A stretch of 37,550 nucleotides of DNA from positions 1 through 37,550 of the forward strand of contig CAMVMF010000032.1 in NCBI GenBank assembly GCA_947168515.1. Reading direction: 5' to 3'. This DNA is from an uncultured Bacteroidales bacterium. GTDB lineage: Bacteria; Bacteroidota; Bacteroidia; Bacteroidales; P3. The position numbers were made by a program, and so were the translations under genes. Positions 1 to 8,887 of this stretch are shown here, in pieces. The stretch's first letter is position 1. Every line of letters begins with the position of its first letter. The notes below the pieces were generated by a model that saw nothing but the letters and a program-made list of their open reading frames with translations, had not been told where the DNA came from and made no database searches.

Positions 1-3000
1 CCGTCGTCGTTGGTGTAAGCATAGGTGTAGGTGTCGGAGATGGTATATGTTGTGCCGTGCCAAGTGTAAAAGTCGGTAGCGGTGTAGTAATATGTATAAT
101 GGCTGCTATGGTTGACGGTCAAGTGCAAGGTGTCGGTGCTGGCGCAGTTCTGCGCGTTAATATAGTCGAAGGTATAGTTCCCAGTGGTGTTGTACTCAGT
201 GCCATGCCATGTGTAGCTGTCGCATGAAGTGTCAGAGTAGGCGAGATGGCTGCTGTGGTAGACAGTCAGATGCAGTGTATCGGTGCTGGGACAGTTCTCC
301 GCGTTAATATAATCGAATGTGTAGTCCCCAGAAATGTTGTAAGTAGTGCTGTGCCATGTGTAGTAGTCGCAGGAGGTATCAGAATAGGCGTTGTGGTCTC
401 CGTGGTGGATGGTGAGCATCAGGGTGTCGGTGCTGGGTGCACCTTGGTCGTTAATATAGGAATAGGTGTAACGCCCAGATGCTGTGTAGGTGGTGCCGTG
501 CCATGTGTAAGACTCGCACGCGGTAGCACTCTCGACATGGTGGCTGCTGTAGTTGATGGTAAGGTGTAGCGTATCGGTGCTGGGGCATCCTTCGTCGTTG
601 ATGTAAGTGTAGGTATAGATGTCAGAGATGGTATATGTAGAGCCGTGCCAAGTATAAAAGTCAGTAGCGGTGTCGTAATATGTGTGATGGCTGCTGTGGT
701 TGACGTTCAAGTGCAAGGTGTCGGTGCTGGCGCAGTTCTGCGCGTTAATATAGTCGAAGATGTAGTCCCCAGAAGAGTTGTAAGTAGTTCCGTGCCATGT
801 GTAGTTGTCGCATGCCGTATCGGCATAGGCGTTGTGGCTGCTATGATTGATGGTCAAGTGCAGAGTATCGGTACTGGGACAATTCTGAGTATTCGTGTAA
901 TCGAAAGTGTAGTCTCCGGTGGTGTTGTACTCAGTTCCGTGCCATGTGTAGTAGTCGCAAGCCGTAACGGCATAGGCGAGGTGGTCGCCGTGGTTGATGG
1001 TCAGATGCAGTGTGTCGTTACTAGGACAATTCTGAGTATTCGTATAGTCGAAAGTGTAGTCTCCGGAAACATTGTAGTTAGTTCCGTGCCATGTGTAGTT
1101 GTCGCAAGCCGTAACGGCATAGGCGAGGTAGCTGCCGTGGTTGATGGTCAGATGCAGTGTGTCGGTGCTGGTACAGTTCTCCGCGTTCAAGTAGTCGAAA
1201 GTGTAGTCTCCAGAAACATTGTAGTCAGTTCCGTGCCATGTGTAGTAGTCGCAAGCCGTAACGGCATTGACGTGGTGACTGCCGAGGTTGATGGTCAGAT
1301 GCAGTGTGTCGTTACTAGGACAATTCTGAGTATTCGTATAGTCGAAAGTGTAGTCTCCGGAAACATTGTAGTTAGTTCCGTGCCATGTGTAGTTGTCGCA
1401 AGCCGTAACGGCATAGGCGAGGTAGCTGCCGTGGTTGATGGTCAGATGCAGTGTGTCGGTGCTGGTACAGTTCTCCGCGTTCAAGTAGTCGAATGTGTAG
1501 TCTCCAGAAACATTGTAGTCAGAGCCGTGCCAAGTGTAGTTGTCGCAAGCCGTAACGGCATAGGCAAGGTGGTCGCCATGGTTGACGATCAGATGCAGTG
1601 TGTCTGTGCTGGGACAGTTCTGCGCGTTGGTATAGTCGAAGGTGTAGTCTCCAGAAACATTGTAGTCAGTTCCGTGCCAAGTGTAGTTGTCACAAGCCGT
1701 ATCGGCATAGGCGAAGTGATTGCTATGGTTGATTGTCAGATGCAGTGTGTCGGTACTGGGGCAATTCTCCGCGTTCATGTAGTCGAATGTGTAGTCTCCA
1801 GAAACATTGTAGTCAGTTCCGTGCCATGTGTAGTTGTCACAAGCCGTATCGGAATAGGCTAGGTGGCTGCTATGGATGATGGTCAAGTGCAATGTGTCGG
1901 TACTGGGGCAGTTCTGAGTATTCGTATAGTCGAATGTGTAGTCTCCAGATGCATTGTAGGCGTTGCCGTGCCAAGTGTAGATGTTGCAAGCCGTATCGAC
2001 ATAGGCGATGTGGCTGCCGTGGTTGATGGTCAGATGCAGTGTGTCTGTACTGGGACAATTCTGAGTATTCGTGTAGTCGAATGTGTAGTCTCCAGAAACA
2101 TTGTAGTCAGTTCCGTGCCAAGGGTAGTTGTCACAAGCCGTATCCGCATTGGAAATATGGCTGCTGAGGTTGATGGTCAGATGCAGTGTGTCAGTACTGG
2201 GACAATTCTGAGTATTCGTATAGTCGAATGTGTAGTCTCCAGAAACATTGTAGTCAGTTTCGTGCCATGTGTAGTTGTCGCAAGCCGTATCGGCATAGGC
2301 AAGGTGGCTGCTATGATTGATGGTCAGATGCAGTGTGTCGGTACTGGGACAGCTCTGAGCGTTGATGTAGTCGAAGGTATAGTCCCCAGTTGTGTTGTAA
2401 GAGGTGCCGTGCCATGTGTGGTTGTCGCAAGCCGTAATGTCATAGGCGATGTGGCTGCCGTGGTTGATGGTCAGATGCAGTGTGTCGGTACTGGGACAGC
2501 TCTGAGCGTTGATGTAGTCGAAGGTATAGTCCCCAGTTGTGTTGTAAGAGGTGCCGTGCCATGTGTGGTTGTCGCAAGCCGTATCGACATAGGTGAGGTG
2601 ACTGCTGTGATTGATGGTTAGGTGCAATGTATCGGTGCTGGGACAGTTCTCCGCGTTAATATAATCGAATGTGTAGTCCCCAGAAATGTTGTGGGTAGTG
2701 CCGTGCCATGTGTAGCTGTCGCAGGAGGTATCAGAATAGGCGTTGTGGTCTTCGTAGTGGATGGTGAGCATCAGGGTGTCTGTGCTGGGTGCGCCTTGGT
2801 CATTGGTATAAGAGTAGGTATAACGTCCAGACATGGTGTAGGAGATTCCGTGCCAAATGTAAGACTCGCACGCGGTAGCACTCTCGACATGGTGGCTGCT
2901 GTAGTTGATGGTAAGGTGTAGCGTATCGGTGCTGGGGCATCCTTCGTCGTTGGTGTAAGCATAGGTATAGGTGTCAGAGATGGTATATGTAGAGCCGTGC

Positions 3001-4080
3001 CAAGTATAAAAGTCGGTAGCGGTGTCGTAATATGTGTAATGGCTACTATGGTTGACGGTCAAGTGCAAGGTGTCTGTACTGGGACAGTTCTGCACGTTGG
3101 TATAGTCGAAGGTGTAGTTTCCAGTGGTGTTGTAGGTGATTCCGTGCCATGTGTAGTTGTCACAAGTCGTATCGGAATAGGCGTTGTGGCTGCCGTGGTT
3201 GATGGTCAGATGCAGTGTGTCTGTGCTGGGGCAGTTCTGCGCGTTGGTATAGTCGAATGTGTAGTCTCCAGAAACATTGTAGTCAGAGCCGTGCCAAGTG
3301 TAGTTGTCGCAAGCCGTATCGGAATGGGCATAGTGGCTGCAATGGTTGATGGTCAGATGTAGTGTGTCGTTACTAGGACAATTTTGAGTATTCATGTAGT
3401 CGAATGTGTAGTCTCCAGAAACAATGTAGTCAGTTCCGTGCCATGTGTGGTTGTCGCAAGCCGTATCGGAATGGGCATAGTGGCTGCCGTGGTTGACGGT
3501 CAAATGCAGTGTGTCGGTGCTGGGACAGTTCTCCGCGTTCAAGTAGTCGAAAGTGTAGTCTCCGGAAACATTGTAGTCAGAGTCGTGCCAAGTATAGCTG
3601 TCGCAAGCCGTATCGGCAAAAGAAAGATGGCTGCCGTGGTGGATGGTGAGCATCAGAGTATCTGTGCTGGGACAGTTCTCGGTGTTGGTATAGTTATAGG
3701 TGAATAGGCCGGAGTTGCCGTACTCAATGTCGTGCCATGAATAAGACTCACAGGAGGTCTCTATATAAGTGTTATGACTGCCATGATTGATGACAAGTAC
3801 AAGAGTGTCGACACTTGGTGCACCTTGGTCATTCGTATATGTATAAGTGTATCGGCCTGATGTGGTGTATGTGTTTCCATGCCATACGTATGCCTCGCAG
3901 GCTGTAATAATATCAACGATATGGCTGCTGTGGATGATGGTTAGGAACAGGGTGTCGGAGCTAGGACATCCATAGGTGTTGACATAGGGGTGGAGGTAGG
4001 TGCCCGATTGGGTATAGGTGGCCCCATGCCATTGGTAGCTGTCGGTGGCCGTTGTGTGGGAGACGTGATGGCTGCCGCGG
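1..4080 (-). repeat. About 28 tandem 147-bp coding repeats with higher-order duplications
   Basis: The anchor tgccatg/tgccaag (antisense of the Trp-His codons) recurs every 147 bases, for example at about 940, 1087, 1234, 1381, 1528, 1675, 1822, 1969, 2116 and 2263. Some units are nearly or fully identical. Positions 992-1199 equal 1286-1493 (208 bp, offset 294, two units). Positions 2317-2436 equal 2464-2583 (120 bp, offset 147). A block around 270-740 resembles 2622-3092 (offset 2352, sixteen units). A diverged sub-block near 1-130 recurs near 590-735 and 2940-3090. Confidence 0.9.
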
Positions 4081-6062
4081 TGGATGACTAGGTGCAGGAG
4101 GACGATGCTGTCGCATCCTGCGCTGCTGACCAGGGTGTCGGCGAGGGTGCGGGTGCTTGCGGTGAGCAGTCGGCCATGCCAGGGGTAGCTGTCGCATGCT
4201 GTGTCTTGGACGATGGTCCTGTGGACTGGGTGTACAACCAGGTGCAGGTGCGCTATGGTGTCGAAGATGCGGTGGCTGGTGGTGTCTTGGTAGTTGCCAG
4301 GGGTGCTGATAGGGTGTCCGCGCCACAGGGTGTGGCTGCCCTGACAGGCGGCCAGGGTGTCGAAGAGGTGTATGCAGCGCTGCAGGGTGCCTATGCTTTG
4401 GGTGCTGCCGAGCGGTCCTCTGGGATGGCCGATTTGGTCGACGGAGTCGTAATGGGGGTTGAGGACCTGTTGGTGGGTGCGGTTGCTGACCCAGTGGGAG
4501 CCATTCCAGTGGGAGGAGCTGCGCCCGGCGGTGTCGACGGCGACGGGGACGCCGGAGCTGGAGACGAAGGAGCCCAGGAGCGGAGGGTAGAGGCGGTGGG
4601 TGACGCCGGCGACGGTGATTTCTGTGGCGGCGAGGTTGCCGGAAGGGTCCGTTTCGAATTGGGGCGGAGAGGGTGGCAACAGTGTGTTTGCCGAGCTGTC
4701 GGCAAAGGTGCCGCCGACGGTGTTCCACGCGTTGTGGTTGGCCCTGAAGGTGCCGCCGGCGAAGATGTCGTCGGCAACGGCTGCAGCCTGGTTGTCGACG
4801 AACAGGCTGTTGCATAGCTCGATATCGGTGGTGCCATAGATGGCTCCGCCACCTGCGGCGGCGGTGGCCCGATTGGCGACGAAGGTGCAGTTGGTGAGGA
4901 TGTCGGAGGCGTCGGTGGGGCTGCCATAGGCGGTATGGATGGCTGCACCATGGGTGGCCCGGTTGGAGCTGAAGGTGCTGTTGCCTACCATTAGGCATGA
5001 GCCTGCGCCGTTGTGCAGGAGGTGGATGGCTCCGCCGTTGCCGACAGTGGAGGTGTTGCCAGAAAAGCAGCACCGATTGATGGCCAGGAGTACGGAGTCG
5101 GCATCGTCGGTTGAGAAGAGGGCGCCGCCACCTTGGGGTGCGCTGTTGTGGTTGAAGGCACAGTTGACGATATGGAGACGGCCGGCTGATGAATAGATGG
5201 CTCCGCCCACGTGTGTGTTGGCCAGGGGTGATGTGCCCGGGGAGACTTGGTTGGTGTCGAAACTGGTGTTGCGTAGGGTGATAGAGGAGGTTGTTGTCTC
5301 CAGGGCACCGCCCCGGTAGGGGCTGCTGTTGCGGACAAAGGTGCTTTGGTCGATGTCTATAGTGGAGTATTCTGATTTGACCGCCCCGCCCCAATGTCCT
5401 TGGTTGTTGACGAAGGTGCAGGAGCGGATGGTGGCATTGGTGCGGTTGCAGAAGATGGCCCCTCCTCCGTATGGGTTGTTGCCGGAGGCGGGGGCTGTGT
5501 TCCCTTGGAACAGGCAGTTCTCTAGGATGAGTGTGGAGCGCGTGCGGCTGGTGCCCCTGCTGGAGATGGCTCCGCCGTTGAGCCCCGAATAGCAGGTGTC
5601 GAACTGGCAGTTGCGGGCGATGAGGGTGGCGTTGTTGTTGAGTATGCCGCCACCCGAAAAATCGGTCTGATAGCCATGGGCCAACACGATGTTCTCCAAC
5701 GTCAGGTGGGCATAGGCGTGCATGTAGAATATGCGGCTGTTGCTGCCCGCCACCAGCCGGATTCTCCCGCCGTTGGCTCCTAGGTTGGTGCCGTCCACTA
5801 TGCAGGTGTCTCCGCTTAAAGCGATGGAGCCGGTAAGGTTGATGGTGTTGCTGCAGGAGCTGGGTAGGTTGAATGTGATGGCATTGCCGCAAGTGCCTGT
5901 CCCCGCATGGGTTATTGCTTCGCGGAGCGAGGTGAGGTTGTCGCTATTGTTCACGATATCCAGATTGGTGGTGACTATGGTGGAGGGCACCTCCTGAGCA
6001 GCTATCACTATGGGTGACAGAAGTAGGGCGATTGGTAGTAGTTTATGTTTTATCCCTTGCAA
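1..6062 (-). CDS. Giant secreted beta-helix and tandem-repeat surface protein (C-terminus outside window)
   Basis: The open frame runs without a stop from 6062 to the left edge, giving 2,020 visible residues. Residues 1-23 form a signal peptide (KHKLLPIALLLSPIVIAAQ). Residues 45-50 read SLREAI, a CSLREA-like motif that often opens right-handed beta-helix surface proteins. Residues about 55-450 carry recurring GGAI/GGGAIY and N-x-A turns typical of beta-helix or POMP-like repeats. From about residue 610 there are roughly 28 copies of a 49-residue unit with the core CDSYTWHGTxY, SGDYTFDY, CPSTDTLHLTINHGSH. The role is inferred as an adhesin or other cell-surface protein, possibly exported by the type IX system, but the C-terminal sorting domain that would show this is not in the window. 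No ATG lies in frame after the upstream stop, so the start is placed at TTG 6062, 23 bases after a TACCTTTG box. Family-level call is firm; function is not. Confidence 0.85.
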   Translation of the reverse strand, partial: MQGIKHKLLPIALLLSPIVIAAQEVPSTIVTTNLDIVNNSDNLTSLREAITHAGTGTCGNAITFNLPSSCSNTINLTGSIALSGDTCIVDGTNLGANGGRIRLVAGSNSRIFYMHAYAHLTLENIVLAHGYQTDFSGGGILNNNATLIARNCQFDTCYSGLNGGAISSRGTSRTRSTLILENCLFQGNTAPASGNNPYGGGAIFCNRTNATIRSCTFVNNQGHWGGAVKSEYSTIDIDQSTFVRNSSPYRGGALETTTSSITLRNTSFDTNQVSPGTSPLANTHVGGAIYSSAGRLHIVNCAFNHNSAPQGGGALFSTDDADSVLLAINRCCFSGNTSTVGNGGAIHLLHNGAGSCLMVGNSTFSSNRATHGAAIHTAYGSPTDASDILTNCTFVANRATAAAGGGAIYGTTDIELCNSLFVDNQAAAVADDIFAGGTFRANHNAWNTVGGTFADSSANTLLPPSPPQFETDPSGNLAATEITVAGVTHRLYPPLLGSFVSSSGVPVAVDTAGRSSSHWNGSHWVSNRTHQQVLNPHYDSVDQIGHPRGPLGSTQSIGTLQRCIHLFDTLAACQGSHTLWRGHPISTPGNYQDTTSHRIFDTIAHLHLVVHPVHRTIVQDTACDSYPWHGRLLTASTRTLADTLVSSAGCDSIVLLHLVIHRGSHHVSHTTATDSYQWHGATYTQSGTYLHPYVNTYGCPSSDTLFLTIIHSSHIVDIITACEAYVWHGNTYTTSGRYTYTYTNDQGAPSVDTLVLVINHGSHNTYIETSCESYSWHDIEYGNSGLFTYNYTNTENCPSTDTLMLTIHHGSHLSFADTACDSYTWHDSDYNVSGDYTFDYLNAENCPSTDTLHLTVNHGSHYAHSDTACDNHTWHGTDYIVSGDYTFDYMNTQNCPSNDTLHLTINHCSHYAHSDTACDNYTWHGSDYNVSGDYTFDYTNAQNCPSTDTLHLTINHGSHNAYSDTTCDNYTWHGITYNTTGNYTFDYTNVQNCPSTDTLHLTVNHSSHYTYYDTATDFYTWHGSTYTISDTYTYAYTNDEGCPSTDTLHLTINYSSHHVESATACESYIWHGISYTMSGRYTYSYTNDQGAPSTDTLMLTIHYEDHNAYSDTSCDSYTWHGTTHNISGDYTFDYINAENCPSTDTLHLTINHSSHLTYVDTACDNHTWHGTSYNTTGDYTFDYINAQSCPSTDTLHLTINHGSHIAYDITACDNHTWHGTSYNTTGDYTFDYINAQSCPSTDTLHLTINHSSHLAYADTACDNYTWHETDYNVSGDYTFDYTNTQNCPSTDTLHLTINLSSHISNADTACDNYPWHGTDYNVSGDYTFDYTNTQNCPSTDTLHLTINHGSHIAYVDTACNIYTWHGNAYNASGDYTFDYTNTQNCPSTDTLHLTIIHSSHLAYSDTACDNYTWHGTDYNVSGDYTFDYMNAENCPSTDTLHLTINHSNHFAYADTACDNYTWHGTDYNVSGDYTFDYTNAQNCPSTDTLHLIVNHGDHLAYAVTACDNYTWHGSDYNVSGDYTFDYLNAENCTSTDTLHLTINHGSYLAYAVTACDNYTWHGTNYNVSGDYTFDYTNTQNCPSNDTLHLTINLGSHHVNAVTACDYYTWHGTDYNVSGDYTFDYLNAENCTSTDTLHLTINHGSYLAYAVTACDNYTWHGTNYNVSGDYTFDYTNTQNCPSNDTLHLTINHGDHLAYAVTACDYYTWHGTEYNTTGDYTFDYTNTQNCPSTDTLHLTINHSSHNAYADTACDNYTWHGTTYNSSGDYIFDYINAQNCASTDTLHLNVNHSSHHTYYDTATDFYTWHGSTYTISDIYTYTYINDEGCPSTDTLHLTINYSSHHVESATACESYTWHGTTYTASGRYTYSYINDQGAPSTDTLMLTIHHGDHNAYSDTSCDYYTWHSTTYNISGDYTFDYINAENCPSTDTLHLTVYHSSHLAYSDTSCDSYTWHGTEYNTTGNYTFDYINAQNCASTDTLHLTVNHSSHYTYYYTATDFYTWHGTTYTISDTYTYAYTNDD

Positions 6063-6084
6063 TAGTATGGTCTTTATGTGGTTG

Positions 6085-6092
6085 CAAAGGTA
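6085..6092 (-). promoter_or_regulatory. Bacteroidota-type -7 box for the giant repeat gene
   Basis: On the minus strand the sequence is TACCTTTG, an exact match to TAnnTTTG. It lies 23 bases upstream of the proposed TTG start. A clear -33 TTG at about 20 bases was not found, so the promoter is supported by its -7 element alone. Confidence 0.5.
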
Positions 6093-6431
6093 CAATTTCT
6101 TTATGAAATATTATCATTATGATATGTTAATTGTGATAAGTTGTTTATTGTAAGTTGTTTATTTTTTTTAGTTGGCATGTGAGAATGGCGCGTGGGCATT
6201 GGGTTTGTGCTGTTTGGGGTGTCGAAAAATAGCAGAGTTTTCGCTGCGGGAGGTGATGGCTATAGCAGCCATTGGGGCCAAAGGGGCCCGCGGGGGTCTG
6301 GCTCCCAGCAAAGGGACGGTGTTGTTATGGGGGCAGCTGTGTCGGGACAGGATGGAGGATAGGACGAAAAGGGGGTTGGCCTTGCTAGGTGGTGTTTATG
6401 GAGGCCGCCCAACCAGGGGGCACAGAAAGGA
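6093..6431. other. Intergenic stretch without a recognised gene
   Basis: This gap separates the 3' end of the 223-residue membrane protein gene from the promoter of the giant repeat gene. The half near 6095-6170 is A/T-rich and holds a short tandem duplication of ataagttgtttatt/gtaagttgtttatt (about 6137-6163). The rest is G-rich on the plus strand. Open frames crossing it show no family signature and continue antisense into the neighbouring gene. No terminator was identified. Confidence 0.5.
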
Positions 6432-7103
6432 TCATTTGAACGCCCAGGTTCTCTTCGGCCCCGGGGCGGATTTGAAGATGCATTGCCAGGGGAGGGGTAT
6501 TTTGGCCCCAGGAGGGGGCAGGACGTGGGTGTCTTGCTGCCCCGGACAGCTGAAGAGGATGCCGAAGCCCGTGTGGCGGCGGATGCTTTGGATGATAGGA
6601 TGCACGCGGGTGTATTGCCCCCATTGTCCCACGAAGGGTTGTAGGAGGATACGGTGCTGCGCCAGGCGGTTGTTTTCTTCTACGTAGAAGCGTAGCTGGA
6701 CGCTGTTGCCTCTGCTGTCGTGCTCCAACAGTATGCCACGGAGTTCGTGCCAGTCGACAAAGAGGTCTTTGTACTCGACATAACTTTCGAGGTTGACGAC
6801 TTGGCTGGCGTAGAATCCCGCCGGGCCGATGACCAGTTGCTGCCGTTGGGTGGGGTGTTCTTTGAGTGTGGCACCTGCGGTGATGAGTCCTGCGGTGTTG
6901 ATAAGGAGATAGGCAATCAACATTGTAGGGTGCTGGCTGTTGACCGCCATGATGAGAGTGCCATAGGAGAGGTAGGAATAGAATATGGTTATTATTGTTA
7001 ATACGACTATGATGGTGATCAGACCCAGAGGACGCTCTCGCCAGGTGTCGGAGTTTTCTGGCGGGAGGGTGGCGCGGAGTGCGGATTGGGAGAGGCGGCG
7101 CAT
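6432..7103 (-). CDS. Hypothetical membrane protein, 223 residues
   Basis: An ATG opens the frame at 7103. Two hydrophobic segments lie at about residues 27-49 (GLITIIVVLTIITIFYSYL) and 58-76, after a short basic N-terminus with several Arg. The C-terminal 140 residues are soluble and mixed alpha/beta in character. This layout fits a small PH-like or YdbT-like membrane-anchored protein, but no family motif is diagnostic. It is isolated, with a repeat-rich intergenic region upstream and the giant repeat gene downstream on the same strand. The ORF has normal composition compared with the shadow frames around it, which supports coding. Function unknown. Confidence 0.6.
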   Translation of the reverse strand: MRRLSQSALRATLPPENSDTWRERPLGLITIIVVLTIITIFYSYLSYGTLIMAVNSQHPTMLIAYLLINTAGLITAGATLKEHPTQRQQLVIGPAGFYASQVVNLESYVEYKDLFVDWHELRGILLEHDSRGNSVQLRFYVEENNRLAQHRILLQPFVGQWGQYTRVHPIIQSIRRHTGFGILFSCPGQQDTHVLPPPGAKIPLPWQCIFKSAPGPKRTWAFK

Positions 7104-7337
<234 letters not shown>

Positions 7338-7461
7338 TGAGCACTAAAAATCGTGCGTTTTATGTTGTGCCCTTACAGGGCGTCATTTGTAACCCACTCA
7401 TTTACCCAAGGCGTTGCCATTGGGCTAGATATGTTTAAGCCCTTTCAGGGCATCTCTAGAG
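7338..7461. repeat. Triple-hairpin dispersed element, copy 1
   Basis: This roughly 124-bp unit begins tgagcactaaaaatcgtgc and ends tctagag. It contains three stems: gcccttacagggc, cccaaggc-gtt-gccattggg, and gccctttcagggc. A second copy, about 90% identical by eye and in the same orientation, lies at 8275-8399. The form (short, palindromic, intergenic, repeated) resembles REP/BIME-type elements. Confidence 0.8.
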
Positions 7462-7465
7462 ATTA

Positions 7466-7520
7466 CCAACTCTCAACTCTCAACCCTAAACACTCAACCC
7501 TCAACTCTCAATTCTCAATT
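7466..7520. repeat. Reverse-oriented heptamer array (CTCAACY)
   Basis: The stretch holds caactct, caaccct and caattct units, the reverse complement of the TTGAGRG array at 7143-7235. Together the two arrays bracket the triple-hairpin element in inverted orientation. The array touches the 3' end of the next gene. Confidence 0.65.
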
Positions 7521-8156
7521 TTTTTGCGCACGGCGTTTGCAGTAGCTGTAGGGGATGTAGTAGTATAGGAAGTAGTAGGGGATGTAGGCTATGGATAGGT
7601 AGGTGTCGAGTCCCCGGCCGATGTCGTCGGTGAGGCCGATGCCGATGCCTACGACGATGACTAGGATGCCGGTGATGATGAAGTAGAGCTGCATGAGGTC
7701 GTTGCCACCCGGCCATTTGTTGCGGATGCGGAAGAAGAGGATGATTTCGAAAAGGAGGTAGAAGGGGGAGGTGAGCATGAAGAGTGCCATGAAGATGAAG
7801 TAGCCTAGGTGTAGGCGGTTGTGGGTGGTGTCGCTGAGGTATTGGTGTACGGTTTCGGGGCTTTCGATGAGCTGCGTGGTGCAGAGTGAGAGGGTGGAGA
7901 TGAGCCCCAAGGTGATGACGATGTTGATGAGGATGTCGAGCCGCTGGCCCGCGGGCTTGCGCCGGCTGTGCTCGTTGAGGCCTATGTATGCTATGGTGCC
8001 CACGAGGGTGCTGATGAGGGTGACGGAGGCATGGAAGTATTGGTTTTTGATGATGACGGAGAGTAGGTAGAGTAGGGCCATGAGGATGGAGGCAACCAGG
8101 TAGTACTGTTTCCATTTGCTGTAGTTCATGGGGCCGATGGGTTTTCTGTATTTCAT
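7515..8156 (-). CDS. Hypothetical polytopic membrane protein, 213 residues
   Basis: The ATG at 8156 starts a 213-residue protein with about six hydrophobic segments, roughly at residues 20-40, 42-62, 74-95, 114-138, 150-172 and 180-200. The C-terminus is basic (CKRRAQKN). No transporter or enzyme motif was recognised. An overlapping frame (7501-8178) is rich in His, Pro and Arg and is rejected as a shadow. The gene is flanked by two directly repeated copies of the triple-hairpin element, at 7338-7461 and 8275-8399. Confident as a coding gene; function unknown. Confidence 0.65.
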   Translation of the reverse strand: MKYRKPIGPMNYSKWKQYYLVASILMALLYLLSVIIKNQYFHASVTLISTLVGTIAYIGLNEHSRRKPAGQRLDILINIVITLGLISTLSLCTTQLIESPETVHQYLSDTTHNRLHLGYFIFMALFMLTSPFYLLFEIILFFRIRNKWPGGNDLMQLYFIITGILVIVVGIGIGLTDDIGRGLDTYLSIAYIPYYFLYYYIPYSYCKRRAQKN

Positions 8157-8274
8157 ATACTTCTTTTTTTTTCTTCAATTAACGTGGGCGGCTGCCTTTT
8201 ATTGTGTGGCAAATACGAATATGCAGCGAGGGGTGTTGTTTGGGAACATCTAAAAACACGAAAAACACGAAAGG

Positions 8275-8399
8275 TGAGCACTAAAAATCGTGCTTTTTAT
8301 GTTTTGCCCTTTCAGGGTGACATTTGTAAACCAATCATTTACCCAAGGCGTTGCCATTGGGCTAGATCTGTTTAAGCCCCTTCAGGGCTTTTCTAGAGG
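8275..8399. repeat. Triple-hairpin dispersed element, copy 2
   Basis: This copy matches 7338-7461 over about 124 bp with roughly a dozen differences. The central stem and its surroundings (atttacccaaggcgttgcca) are unchanged, and the outer stem is preserved as gccccttcagggc. The first stem is weakened (gccctttcagggt). Confidence 0.8.
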
Positions 8400-8401
8400 C
8401 T

Positions 8402-8475
8402 ACCTAAGGTAAAGGTAAAAACTAAAAACTCAAAGGGCCGTTGAGAATGGAGAATGGAGAATGGAGAATGGAGGG
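8402..8475. repeat. A-rich module and gaatgga tandem repeat
   Basis: ctaaggtaaaggtaaaaact is followed by ctaaaaactcaaagggccgttg and then four tandem units of the type agaatgg. The order is the same as at 7238-7315, where the terminal unit is attgaga instead. Confidence 0.65.
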
Positions 8476-8717
8476 AACTTCTACAAATTCGTTTTATTCG
8501 TAATCATGCCTGCATGAAGATTCAGATAATAAATTCGTTAGTTTTCAACAGACGTTTTCTCGCCTCAGCATAGTGCAAACACTTCGTGATTTGCCCTCTG
8601 CATTCGGCTTAACGAAAACGTTTGTTCGTTAATGGTATGATGAATATTCCTATTATTAAGTAATTGTTCAAATATACTTTACATATAATTTCCATCTAAT
8701 TGAACATTAATTATTAC

Positions 8718-8887
8718 GCTCTAGTACAACATATGACTGATTTTTGCCAAACGGTCTCAATGTCGCGTCCCTTCGGGACGCTAGGAGTGAGTTTATTCCG
8801 TCACCGCACTGCGCTACGCTTGTACGGTGTTACTGAGATTCAGCCTCTTCGAGGCTGTAAAAAATCAGTCTTATATTAAACTAGAGC
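8718..8887. mobile_element. MITE-like element, 170 bp, with 28-bp terminal inverted repeats
   Basis: The left end (8718-8745, gctctagt...actgattttt) and the reverse complement of the right end (8860-8887) match at 24 of 28 positions. Inside are two perfect hairpins, gcgtccc-ttc-gggacgc at 8765-8781 and agcctc-ttc-gaggct at 8842-8856. The bases ttac occur just left of the element and one base beyond its right end, a possible target duplication. There is no room for a transposase, so it would be mobilised in trans. Confidence 0.6.

Noticed and set aside
246..3707. Chain of plus-strand open frames rich in Val, Ser and Cys (for example 645-1862, 1863-2621)
   Set aside because: They are antisense to the 147-bp repeats of the minus-strand giant gene, which has a signal peptide, a promoter and recognisable repeats; the antisense frame is open only because of the repeat composition.
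1..4080. CRISPR array, considered because of regular spacing
   Set aside because: Units are 147 bp with no unique spacers between short identical repeats, and they stay in one reading frame.
4092..4817. 241-codon plus-strand frame opposite the beta-helix head
   Set aside because: Antisense shadow of high-GC coding sequence; no motif.
3961..5892. 643-codon minus-strand frame rich in His, Gln, Arg and Pro
   Set aside because: It is out of phase with the real beta-helix frame and has shadow-type composition without any domain.
6172..6687. 171-codon plus-strand frame
   Set aside because: Begins at a TTG without a promoter, has no family features, and its 3' half is antisense to the 223-residue membrane protein gene.
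8184..8375. 63-codon frame across the triple-hairpin element
   Set aside because: Its sequence is a translation of the repeat element; repeated palindromes, not coding selection, explain it.
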